A program made the position numbers and the translations under genes. Positions 1-5,472 of a stretch of 5,472 nucleotides of DNA are shown in pieces. Origin of the DNA: a bacterium (GTDB taxonomy: Bacteria > Arandabacterota > Arandabacteria > Arandabacterales > Arandabacteraceae); the NCBI GenBank assembly GCA_025774405.1, contig JALGWB010000152.1, positions 1 through 5,472 on the forward strand. Direction: 5' to 3'. The notes below the pieces were generated by a model. That model worked only from the letters and a program-made list of their open reading frames with translations. It had not been told where the DNA came from and did no database searches. Numbering within the stretch: position 1 is the stretch's first letter; the number at the start of each line of letters is the position of its first letter.

Positions 1-430
1 TCAATCTGAAGGCGTAGTAGCCACCAAAGGCAAATTCGTAGCTCGTGTGCTCCTCAACCTGCTCACCCGCCGGAGTCGTTTCCCACCACTTGCCATATGT
101 AAGATAGATGGCCGTGAATCCGAAAGTTCCAATATCTGGAACTGAATAGGTGACATTGATCGACTCAAAATAAACATCCTTCGCTAGCATAGGAATCAAC
201 TGACTGTGTGTCAGTGATATGTTGGTGCCTTTGAGAAAGCCCATCCCCCCGGGATTCCAGTAAATCGCCGTTGCATCATCCGCAACAGCCACATAGGACT
301 GTCCCAGTCCCCAGGCACGCGCTGAAGGTGAAATAATCAGCGACGGTGCTGCTGCCTCGCCTACAGCCAGAACCTCACAGTAGATCAGAAGCACAAAGGC
401 CAATCCCACGATCAACGAATGCCTAACCAT
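1..430 (-). CDS. porV: PorV/PorQ-family outer-membrane beta-barrel protein, N-terminal part (runs off the left edge)
   Basis: Only the first 143 residues are in the window; the frame stays open to position 2. PorV is a FadL-like outer-membrane barrel that takes T9SS cargo from the translocon and hands it to the PorU sortase. The start is ATG at 428-430, supported by a GGAGG ribosome binding site seven bases upstream and by a signal peptide (hydrophobic residues 5-18, probable cleavage after VLA at residue 22). The family hallmark lies at residues 36-63: SARAWGLGQSYVAVADD, then ATAIYWNPGGM. Alternating aromatic and hydrophobic strands follow, as in a barrel (VYFESINVTYSV, GTFGFTAIYLTYG, SYEFAFGGYYAF). 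It begins 12 bases after porU ends, matching the known porU-porV gene order. It could instead be PorQ or another paralogue of the family, since the C-terminal part is missing; the family call is firm, the porV assignment rests partly on context. Confidence 0.82.
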   Translation of the reverse strand, partial: MVRHSLIVGLAFVLLIYCEVLAVGEAAAPSLIISPSARAWGLGQSYVAVADDATAIYWNPGGMGFLKGTNISLTHSQLIPMLAKDVYFESINVTYSVPDIGTFGFTAIYLTYGKWWETTPAGEQVEEHTSYEFAFGGYYAFRL

Positions 431-437
431 AATCAAC

Positions 438-442
438 CCTCC
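438..442 (-). promoter_or_regulatory. Ribosome binding site of the porV-like gene
   Basis: On the minus strand GGAGG lies seven bases before the ATG at 428-430 and directly follows the TAA of porU (443-445). It fixes the start of the PorV-like gene. The 12-base gap leaves no room for a terminator or promoter, so the gene is read from the porU transcript. Confidence 0.8.
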
Positions 443-3400
443 TTACCTCATGACTGCAATTATAACCTTGTCCATTGTTTCCAACCCAGGATCATCAGGC
501 GACCTGGCCTTGACAAATGCTATATACATGCCATTAGCCACCGGATCACCTTGTAGATCCACGCAGTTCCAGACAATTTCCCGATATGGGCCAGGACCTG
601 CGGATCGACCAGTCCAGATTGTCCTGCCTGCAATGGTCATGATCTTGACTTCGATCTCAACTACGCTGCTGGTGTCATATTCCCAGACAATATGACAGAA
701 TTCTCTGGCAGGATTGGGAAACGCATATACTACATCAGATGGTTGAAGTATCTTTTCGCTAACGAACACCTGATAGTCCATGCTTGTCAAATTGTTAAGA
801 TTATCGAAAGCCGAGACATTCAACTTGTGCACTCCTGGTGAAAGTGCAGGCACAACGAAACTAACAACCCAGTCACTAAAACTACCGTTGAGTGCCACAA
901 CGCTGTCCGCAAGATTCAGCCTTTCATCCTCGTCAAAAGCAATTGAAACCGGGAAAATCTCTGATGTGCTTTTCACAGCCACCCCGCTGCTATCTACAAG
1001 ATGTATCTCGACCCGGCTACCAGAAAGCAGGGTATCACCTGACGCAATAGTGCGTCCGTTGTAGACAAGCTCAATCTCCGGGCCATCCTCATCGCTTACG
1101 GATGCCTCACCAGCAATTGTCAAACTATCAATCAGACCGATGGCAGAATGCTCACCATCAGTGGCAAAGCATCTTAGAACCGATCTCGGTCCCCTTCGTG
1201 CAGCGGAAGAGACGAAGAAACGAAAATCAAGATCACCGCCAACTACGTTGCCTGCACCTCTGAAGATTTCTGAGCCTGGCAACTGGTAATCGAAGAAATG
1301 TCCTTCACATCCAGCATATCCTGAAGTATCCTCAGCCTCTCGAACAAAGACTTCAAAGCTTCCACCAAAGTTCACCTGCTCGCCTCCGCTTTCGACAATG
1401 GCACGGCATCCATATATGCCTTTTCGCTTCAGAGTATCGGGCAGGTTGGTACTAAATGAAATCTCGAATCTCGGATACGCTAATACAAGTGCCGGATCCC
1501 CGAAGAGAGCATACATTTCGCTGTTCTTCCAATAGAGATCGTGATTCTGCGCTGAGGCGATCGTAAGAAACTTGGCAATCGCAGCTGCGTCTCCAACCGT
1601 TACGAGGGCTTCCATGAAATCAGGTGGGAACAGTTGCTGAAGGAAGTGCAAATTCAGTATCTGATTGGGTAAGGCTTTGCACAGGTGGGTCGAGGCAAGG
1701 GATCCGATTGTTCCCCCCTCAGCTCGATGAATGAGATCCTCAGCCATCGACGTACCCACCGGGTCGTCAAATCGACTTACGTTGCAGCTGGCTGCAATGA
1801 AGAAGGTACGCCGTGGTCCGGTACAGACGAGATCGATTGCTGCTGGATTGTAAACCTCCTCCTGCGCCAGCCGATAGGGATCCCCATGACCAACAAAGTT
1901 CGTCAGAAGTGCACCCCTATTTAGACTTTCTATGAAGTCATTCTTGGCAGAGGTCTTGAGCCCGGTAGCCTCACGCGGGTATTCGACAAGATAGATCTTT
2001 GTCTGCCTGAACATTGCAGGAACACCATCATCACTCAATTCCTCGGCAAAATCTGTGTGAGGTATTCCATCACAGCTACTGCCTACGCGGTCATCGTCAG
2101 CAACAATGATAACGGTAGCCTGCCACATTCCCGGCTCAGGACTGGTCTGGTACGCGATTGTGCGTTCGACCAGTGCCATTGCATCATCAGGTGACGTCGC
2201 CGGTAGTCTTGACATCGCCACTGTCGGAAAGTCAGCCAGACTTCCCTGCCAGCTTGGTTCAAGGTATGCAAACCAGTCGTCGGTATTGTAGGTGTCTCCA
2301 AATGGTGGTAGATACCTGCGTTCATACGAAGGTACGTAGTTACGGTATGTCGCCTGTCCCCTTCTACCTCTCAAATCCCATGTCCCATCGCCCAACAGCA
2401 AGACCCAACTGAGGGGACCATGCCAATAACGCCAGCGAAGGAAATCCCTGATGGCGGTGGCATCGGGGACTCCCCAGCCAAACTCATTATAGATCTCTTC
2501 AAGTGTGACCACTTCCCCATCATGGAAATCAGCAATCATCGTAGCAGCATCCATAAGGTCACTGTGTGTGATAACACAATAAGGCTTTGTCGGCTCATAC
2601 CTGATATTTGTGATTACAACCTCCTCCAGGCTAGCTGGCTTAAGCATGGCTTCGGCAGTAATGGCGGCATAGCGGCGCCGGTAACCACTCAAGGTGTCGA
2701 AGAAGGTCACATCGAATCCGGATGGAGCGATTTCAACCCCAACCAGCTCGGTAACATTGAACTGGTCAGTCAAATCAAATACATATATTGAGGGTGAGTC
2801 GAAATCGTGAAGTAAATACTTGACATAACCGGTTGTATCGGGAGCCTCGAAAAAGAGGCAACCGTTGTCAGCCTCAAAGAATCTTCTGTAGAAGATCTCA
2901 TACCATGCAAGCAACAACCTGTCGCAAACTCCAGCGGGAGCCAGGGGATAGGTCAGGTTTGCCTTGACCTCAATCTGAATCTGCTGCAAATCTGAACTTG
3001 CTAGCGTAACGGTTGTATCCAGGTCCTTGATATCTCTGTCGATCAAAGGTGCTGGCCATGAAGTATCCAGAACCCTTGTTCCATTCAGACGACACTCGAG
3101 ACGATAATAGTCACCTCGGCATTCACCCTGTGCCCAGCTTGCAACGCGGATCTTGAGACTTGCGGGTGAGGATGTATCTGGTGAAGGGGTACGAAACGAG
3201 CTAAGGAAAGGACTGCTGGGGCGAAGTGAATACCAGTACCATCCGTCTTCTGCACGTACACTGAACATTTCAAAAAGATCACGCTCGAGATGGATGCGCT
3301 CTTCAAAGGAAAGTGGCTCATAGAAGTCACAACCGTCGCACTGAGGAAGCTCACGTGAGTTCATATGGTTGGGTGGATCGCTGAAGTCACCACCCCAGGT

Positions 3401-4399
3401 GAGCCAGTAGCAATTGTACGAAGAATAAAAGCTTTTGAAGAAGGCATCATGACTCAGGCGAGGATTGTAAAGGTCAGCCCAATCCCGCCAGCCCAGTCCA
3501 TAGAAAATCAGGCTATCGCCCCCATCAAAGTGCCCGTCGCCACCATCGCAGACCTTAACAGGTACTTGCCTCATCCATCCAGGATTGGTATCGGCGAGAC
3601 TCTCACTCAGTGGAAGTCCCCCGGAAGTGTAAAGCCGAATTGAAGCAACCTCCACATTCCCGGGATCAACTCCTGCGGCCTCAAGATCCCTGCCCGTGAT
3701 ACAGTATATGCCTGTGGAATCGACGGCAATTTTCAGCCAGTTGGATGAATTTGTGAAATAGTCTCCCTCCTGCCGAAGTCGGCACCATGGCTTGACCCAG
3801 CCACCTGCCTGTCCATAGTTCACAAGCGAGCTTCTGAAGGGACTCTCAGCACAGGTACCGATCCGGGCGATTTGCTGGCTTTTGAGGTCACCCCCATCAC
3901 TGAACCGGATCTTAACCCGATAGTTTGTGTGGACCCGCAACTGAGTCTTACTTCTATCAAGTGTGACTGGTGTAAGCCTTAGCCCAATGATGCGCTGATG
4001 GCGATAGTAGCCATCCGCGGCAATGCTTGCTGCCACCTCAGGCATGGAACTCACCAAATCACCAATTCTGGAAAGCAGTTTTTCACTCCTGTATCTATTT
4101 ACTTCATAAAAGGTTGCCTCAGTTACTTCACACGTTACGTTAGAATTGGGAGGTGCGCCAATAGCAAGGCTTTTTGCTGGTAACCAGGCGCCGAGGGTCT
4201 CTTCGAACATCGGAACAAAGCCTGGTATGCGAATTCCCAACCACCCACCGTGCTCATCTTCAATAGTCTCAATCCCATCAAGGCTAACAATCACATCGAG
4301 GCCTTGCTCACTCACATTCTGCACCTCGATGCCAGCCCAGCACAGACCACCCCTCACAAACGCACCAACTACCAGCACGCTAATCGCAAGTTTCTTCAA
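443..4399 (-). CDS. porU: PorU-type T9SS sortase, C25 (gingipain) family cysteine peptidase
   Basis: A 1318-residue exported protein, a little longer than Porphyromonas PorU (about 1160). In T9SS, PorU cuts the C-terminal sorting domain from cargo at the cell surface and joins the cargo to a surface anchor. Layout: signal peptide 1-22 (MKK, hydrophobic core, cleavage near CWA); an N-terminal region with the PorU-like WLKIAVDSTGIYCI at 221-234 and an Asp/Gly loop ending in DSLIFYG at 285-301; the C25 domain at about 605-980. Within C25 I see LLLGDGTWD (667-675), DDWFA (707-711), the catalytic His838 in FVGHGD, the catalytic Cys872 in AASCN followed by RFDDP, and FGDPAL (966-971). The 34-residue His-Cys spacing fits gingipains. 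An Ig-like region (about 1105-1215) and a FlgD/sorting-domain-like end (about 1222-1318, FPNP to NGMYIAFV) follow. The start is TTG, chosen because the signal peptide begins there and no ATG lies close upstream in frame. Notable: 23 cysteines. A non-sortase C25 peptidase is the main alternative. Confidence 0.88.
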   Translation of the reverse strand: MKKLAISVLVVGAFVRGGLCWAGIEVQNVSEQGLDVIVSLDGIETIEDEHGGWLGIRIPGFVPMFEETLGAWLPAKSLAIGAPPNSNVTCEVTEATFYEVNRYRSEKLLSRIGDLVSSMPEVAASIAADGYYRHQRIIGLRLTPVTLDRSKTQLRVHTNYRVKIRFSDGGDLKSQQIARIGTCAESPFRSSLVNYGQAGGWVKPWCRLRQEGDYFTNSSNWLKIAVDSTGIYCITGRDLEAAGVDPGNVEVASIRLYTSGGLPLSESLADTNPGWMRQVPVKVCDGGDGHFDGGDSLIFYGLGWRDWADLYNPRLSHDAFFKSFYSSYNCYWLTWGGDFSDPPNHMNSRELPQCDGCDFYEPLSFEERIHLERDLFEMFSVRAEDGWYWYSLRPSSPFLSSFRTPSPDTSSPASLKIRVASWAQGECRGDYYRLECRLNGTRVLDTSWPAPLIDRDIKDLDTTVTLASSDLQQIQIEVKANLTYPLAPAGVCDRLLLAWYEIFYRRFFEADNGCLFFEAPDTTGYVKYLLHDFDSPSIYVFDLTDQFNVTELVGVEIAPSGFDVTFFDTLSGYRRRYAAITAEAMLKPASLEEVVITNIRYEPTKPYCVITHSDLMDAATMIADFHDGEVVTLEEIYNEFGWGVPDATAIRDFLRWRYWHGPLSWVLLLGDGTWDLRGRRGQATYRNYVPSYERRYLPPFGDTYNTDDWFAYLEPSWQGSLADFPTVAMSRLPATSPDDAMALVERTIAYQTSPEPGMWQATVIIVADDDRVGSSCDGIPHTDFAEELSDDGVPAMFRQTKIYLVEYPREATGLKTSAKNDFIESLNRGALLTNFVGHGDPYRLAQEEVYNPAAIDLVCTGPRRTFFIAASCNVSRFDDPVGTSMAEDLIHRAEGGTIGSLASTHLCKALPNQILNLHFLQQLFPPDFMEALVTVGDAAAIAKFLTIASAQNHDLYWKNSEMYALFGDPALVLAYPRFEISFSTNLPDTLKRKGIYGCRAIVESGGEQVNFGGSFEVFVREAEDTSGYAGCEGHFFDYQLPGSEIFRGAGNVVGGDLDFRFFVSSAARRGPRSVLRCFATDGEHSAIGLIDSLTIAGEASVSDEDGPEIELVYNGRTIASGDTLLSGSRVEIHLVDSSGVAVKSTSEIFPVSIAFDEDERLNLADSVVALNGSFSDWVVSFVVPALSPGVHKLNVSAFDNLNNLTSMDYQVFVSEKILQPSDVVYAFPNPAREFCHIVWEYDTSSVVEIEVKIMTIAGRTIWTGRSAGPGPYREIVWNCVDLQGDPVANGMYIAFVKARSPDDPGLETMDKVIIAVMR

Positions 4400-4818
4400 T
4401 TGCGATGACCCCCCAGCAATAGCGCAACTACGACAAGGCCTGCCGAAGCAATTGACATTATAACCTCAGTACGCAGCCCGCCACCACTGGTAGCCCTTCC
4501 ATGCCGGATCAGCCCTGAATGAGTTGGGAAGATCTTATCCTCCTCGCGTATCAGTTTTGTCTTCCAAAGAAGGTTCTCAAAATCAGGAGCGACGGCTCCC
4601 AGGGCACCGAGCAGCATTGGTGAGAAGCCTGACCAAAGATAGATCCCCACAAGCAATCCCAATGAGACAGCAGCATCAAAACGAAAGTCATCAAAGTCCA
4701 CATGGGGCAGCATATCGAGTGGAATATGCGAGGCGAAGCCCACTATAAAAGCTGTCAGACGCACTTCAAAAATACTACCAAGGATAGCCCCGGCAGCTAC
4801 GTGAGTAACGGAACACAT
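4396..4818 (-). CDS. Small integral membrane protein with DUF457/YdjM-like His/Asp motifs
   Basis: 140 residues with about four hydrophobic segments (roughly 8-28, 50-63, 65-78 and 117-136). Conserved-looking polar residues sit at the segment ends: TH at 5-6 followed by AAGAILG, SHIPLDMLPHVDFDD at 30-44, APDFENLLW at 77-85, and FPTHSGLIRHG at 97-107. Such His and Asp residues next to membrane segments resemble the DUF457/YdjM group described as membrane-bound metal-dependent hydrolases; whether this protein is an enzyme, and on what substrate, is unknown. The ATG overlaps the stop of the zinc-ribbon gene by one base, and its own TGA overlaps the TTG start of porU by two bases, so its translation is probably coupled to both. 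A GAGAGGA ribosome binding site lies inside the preceding gene. The position suggests a cell-envelope role, but that is inference from context alone. The coding call is strong; the family call is moderate. Confidence 0.72.
   Translation of the reverse strand: MCSVTHVAAGAILGSIFEVRLTAFIVGFASHIPLDMLPHVDFDDFRFDAAVSLGLLVGIYLWSGFSPMLLGALGAVAPDFENLLWKTKLIREEDKIFPTHSGLIRHGRATSGGGLRTEVIMSIASAGLVVVALLLGGHRN
4397..4414 (-). promoter_or_regulatory. TTG start and weak ribosome binding site of porU
   Basis: On the minus strand a G-run (GGGGGG, 4409-4414) lies nine bases before the TTG at 4397-4399. This TTG shares two bases with the TGA of the membrane-protein gene (TTGA). A poor ribosome site with a rare start codon inside a stop overlap points to initiation by ribosomes that have just finished the upstream gene. 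No ATG in this frame lies close upstream, and the signal peptide starts exactly here. Confidence 0.6.
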
Positions 4819-4991
4819 CAGTCTGCAATCCTCTCAGCCTCTTCCACCAGCATGACCGGGATATCATCCTTGACGGGATATGCCAGCTTGCATGCATGGC
4901 ATATCAAACGTGAGCCGTGCTCGTCATATTCAAGATCGCCCTTGCACTTGGGACAGGCCAGAATCTTCAAGAGCTTCTCATCGAGTGCCAT
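4818..4991 (-). CDS. Trm112-like / UPF0434 small zinc-ribbon protein
   Basis: 57 residues beginning MALDEKLLKILACPKC. The N-terminal DxKLLxILACPxC block, the second CxxC (CHAC, residues 31-34) and the LAYPVKDDIPVML stretch (residues 37-49) are typical of the bacterial Trm112-like family (UPF0434, E. coli YcaR), which is usually about 55-65 residues long. All four zinc ligands are present (Cys13, Cys16, Cys31, Cys34), whereas some family members such as YcaR have lost them. Eukaryotic and archaeal Trm112 activates methyltransferases that modify tRNA, rRNA and release factor; the role of the short bacterial forms is less clear. The start has an ideal GGAGGT ribosome site five bases upstream. 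It is the first gene of the four-gene unit, and its TGA overlaps the next ATG by one base. Confidence 0.9.
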   Translation of the reverse strand: MALDEKLLKILACPKCKGDLEYDEHGSRLICHACKLAYPVKDDIPVMLVEEAERIAD

Positions 4992-4996
4992 AGCCT

Positions 4997-5002
4997 ACCT
5001 CC
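4997..5002 (-). promoter_or_regulatory. Strong ribosome binding site of the Trm112-like gene
   Basis: GGAGGT on the minus strand, five bases before the ATG at 4989-4991. It fixes the start of this short gene. It lies only seven bases after the T-run of the hairpin at 5010-5038, so any transcript reaching this site has read through that hairpin. Confidence 0.8.
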
Positions 5003-5009
5003 CGACTAT

Positions 5010-5038
5010 AAAAATTCCGGGCAGTACAAAAAGCCCGG
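5010..5038 (-). terminator. GC-rich hairpin with T-run between accA and the zinc-ribbon gene (terminator or leader attenuator)
   Basis: On the minus strand CCGGGC (5038-5033), a ten-base loop TTTTTGTACT, and GCCCGG (5022-5017) form a perfect six-pair stem, followed by AATTTTT. This is the form of a rho-independent terminator for transcription in the gene direction. It could end the accA transcript. However, a promoter at 5095-5123 lies upstream of it and the next ribosome site lies immediately downstream, so it could also act as a conditional terminator in the leader of the four-gene unit. The stem is short and the T-run is only five bases, so termination may be partial. Confidence 0.6.
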
Positions 5039-5094
5039 TAACTCATCTTTCGTGCCCCCTTCCAAAGCGGAGGCAAGGAGTCGGAACCGAATTT

Positions 5095-5123
5095 AATCTA
5101 TCAAATATCGCCCGAATGGTCAA
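5095..5123 (-). promoter_or_regulatory. Sigma70-type promoter for the four-gene unit
   Basis: On the minus strand TTGACC (5123-5118; five of six bases match the -35 consensus) and TAGATT (5100-5095; four of six match the -10 consensus) are separated by exactly 17 bases. The -35 box begins seven bases after the accA stop codon. The expected start of transcription is near 5088. It would drive the zinc-ribbon, membrane-protein, porU and porV genes independently of accA. Confidence 0.55.
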
Positions 5124-5129
5124 CCCGTA

Positions 5130-5472
5130 TTACTCCCGATAGACACCCATGCCAGAATACTTCTTGAGGCGTCGTTCCAGAAGGATCTCAATCGGCGTCC
5201 TGGTCAGGACTTCAAGGTTCTCAAGGATACAGCGTTTGAGATTGTCAGCCGCAGTCCTCGGATCCCTGTGAGCACCTCCGGCCGGTTCAGGTATGATACC
5301 ATCGATAACGCCAAGCTGAAGCAGATCGGGCGCTGTAAGCTTCAATGCTTCAGCAGCCTGCTGGGCCTTCGACCGATCACCCCAGAGTATAGCAGCACAC
5401 CCTTCCGGAGAGATAACCGAGTAGATGGCATACTCCATCATCAGTACCACATCTCCCACGCCTATTCCGAGT
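5130..5472 (-). CDS. accA: Acetyl-CoA carboxylase carboxyltransferase subunit alpha, C-terminal 113 residues (runs off the right edge)
   Basis: AccA pairs with AccD to move the carboxyl group from carboxybiotin to acetyl-CoA, giving malonyl-CoA for fatty-acid synthesis in the cytoplasm. The visible part starts LGIGVGDVVLMMEYAIYSVI and continues with SPEGCAAILW, AEALKLTAPDLLQLGVIDGIIPEP, GGAHRDP and a C-terminal helix ending GMGVYRE; all are highly conserved AccA blocks in the expected order. The E. coli protein has 319 residues, so about two thirds of the gene lies beyond the edge. An in-frame GTG at 5457-5459 is not the start, because the conserved LGIG reads through in frame upstream of it. 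The stop is TAA at 5130-5132. A separate promoter follows at once, so the gene is probably not required to transcribe the genes after it. Confidence 0.95.
   Translation of the reverse strand, partial: LGIGVGDVVLMMEYAIYSVISPEGCAAILWGDRSKAQQAAEALKLTAPDLLQLGVIDGIIPEPAGGAHRDPRTAADNLKRCILENLEVLTRTPIEILLERRLKKYSGMGVYRE

Larger units (their letters stand above)
4992..5088 (-). promoter_or_regulatory. Possible regulated 5' leader of the Trm112-membrane protein-porU-porV unit
   Basis: If transcription starts about seven bases after the -10 box, the leader is about 97 bases long. Besides the terminator-like hairpin it holds CTTGCCTCC (5077-5069), which can pair over nine continuous positions, two of them G-U, with GGAGGTAGG (5002-4994) covering the ribosome binding site. 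The leader could therefore fold to hide the ribosome site, with the hairpin enclosed in the loop. I recognise no known riboswitch. C/T-rich complements of a ribosome site arise easily by chance, so this is tentative. Confidence 0.3.

Noticed and set aside
1..3. TCA at the left edge, which reads TGA on the minus strand, considered as the stop of the PorV-like gene
   Set aside because: It is one base out of the gene's frame; the frame reads TTC AGA TTG up to position 2 and stays open, so the gene is cut by the window edge.
3497..3547. Asp/Gly-rich segment of PorU (residues 285-301) considered as a dockerin or separate calcium-binding repeat
   Set aside because: It occurs once, and a similar acidic loop before the FYG strand is usual in PorU proteins; it is part of the normal N-terminal region.
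4334..4399. PorU as a lipoprotein, because of a cysteine at residue 20 near the end of the signal sequence
   Set aside because: The residues before it (GGL) do not fit a lipobox; ordinary signal peptidase cleavage after CWA is more likely.
450..4463. Several open frames of 60-120 codons on the plus strand opposite porU, and two of 80-90 codons in another minus frame (2083-2325, 3085-3354)
   Set aside because: They lie wholly within the well-supported porU frame, lack ribosome sites and resemble no known protein; they are by-products of the long coding frame.
4978..5046. A 22-codon open frame in the leader (ATG at 5044-5046) overlapping the start of the Trm112-like gene, considered as a leader peptide
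   Set aside because: It has no run of a regulatory amino acid, only a G-run as a ribosome site, and it overlaps the next gene's start out of frame; chance is the simpler explanation.
4524..5142. Plus-strand open frames opposite the membrane protein, zinc-ribbon gene and intergenic gap
   Set aside because: They run across three real minus-strand features and show no domain or start signal of their own.

Overview
The window carries five protein-coding genes, all on the minus strand, so the gene order runs from the right edge to the left: the end of accA (acetyl-CoA carboxylase carboxyltransferase alpha), a 57-residue Trm112-like zinc-ribbon protein, a 140-residue membrane protein of the DUF457/YdjM-like type, a 1318-residue PorU-type C25 cysteine peptidase, and the first 143 residues of a PorV/PorQ-family outer-membrane protein. 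Nothing on the plus strand looks like a real gene.

Layout. accA ends at 5130. A gap of about 130 bases (5000-5129) holds a good sigma70-type promoter and a GC-rich hairpin with a T-run, just before a strong ribosome binding site. From there four genes are packed head to tail. The zinc-ribbon stop overlaps the membrane protein's ATG by one base (TGATG). The membrane protein's TGA overlaps the TTG start of porU by two bases. Twelve bases separate porU from porV. The four genes look like one transcription unit with translational coupling at the two overlaps.

Organism. PorU and PorV are parts of the type IX secretion system (T9SS) of diderm bacteria, mainly the Fibrobacterota-Chlorobiota-Bacteroidota group and related candidate phyla. 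In T9SS, PorV carries exported proteins across the outer membrane surface to PorU. PorU then removes their C-terminal sorting domain and attaches them to the surface. Adjacent porU-porV genes are also known in Porphyromonas. The roughly even base composition, the sigma70-like -35 and -10 boxes, the strong GGAGG ribosome binding sites and the cysteine-rich, divergent PorU suggest to me a non-Bacteroidota member, for example an uncultured candidate phylum. That placement is inference; the sequence alone does not fix the taxon.

The most interesting points are the T9SS pair sitting behind housekeeping genes, the possible regulated leader in front of the operon, the high cysteine content of an exported PorU, and the small metal-site membrane protein coupled to porU.
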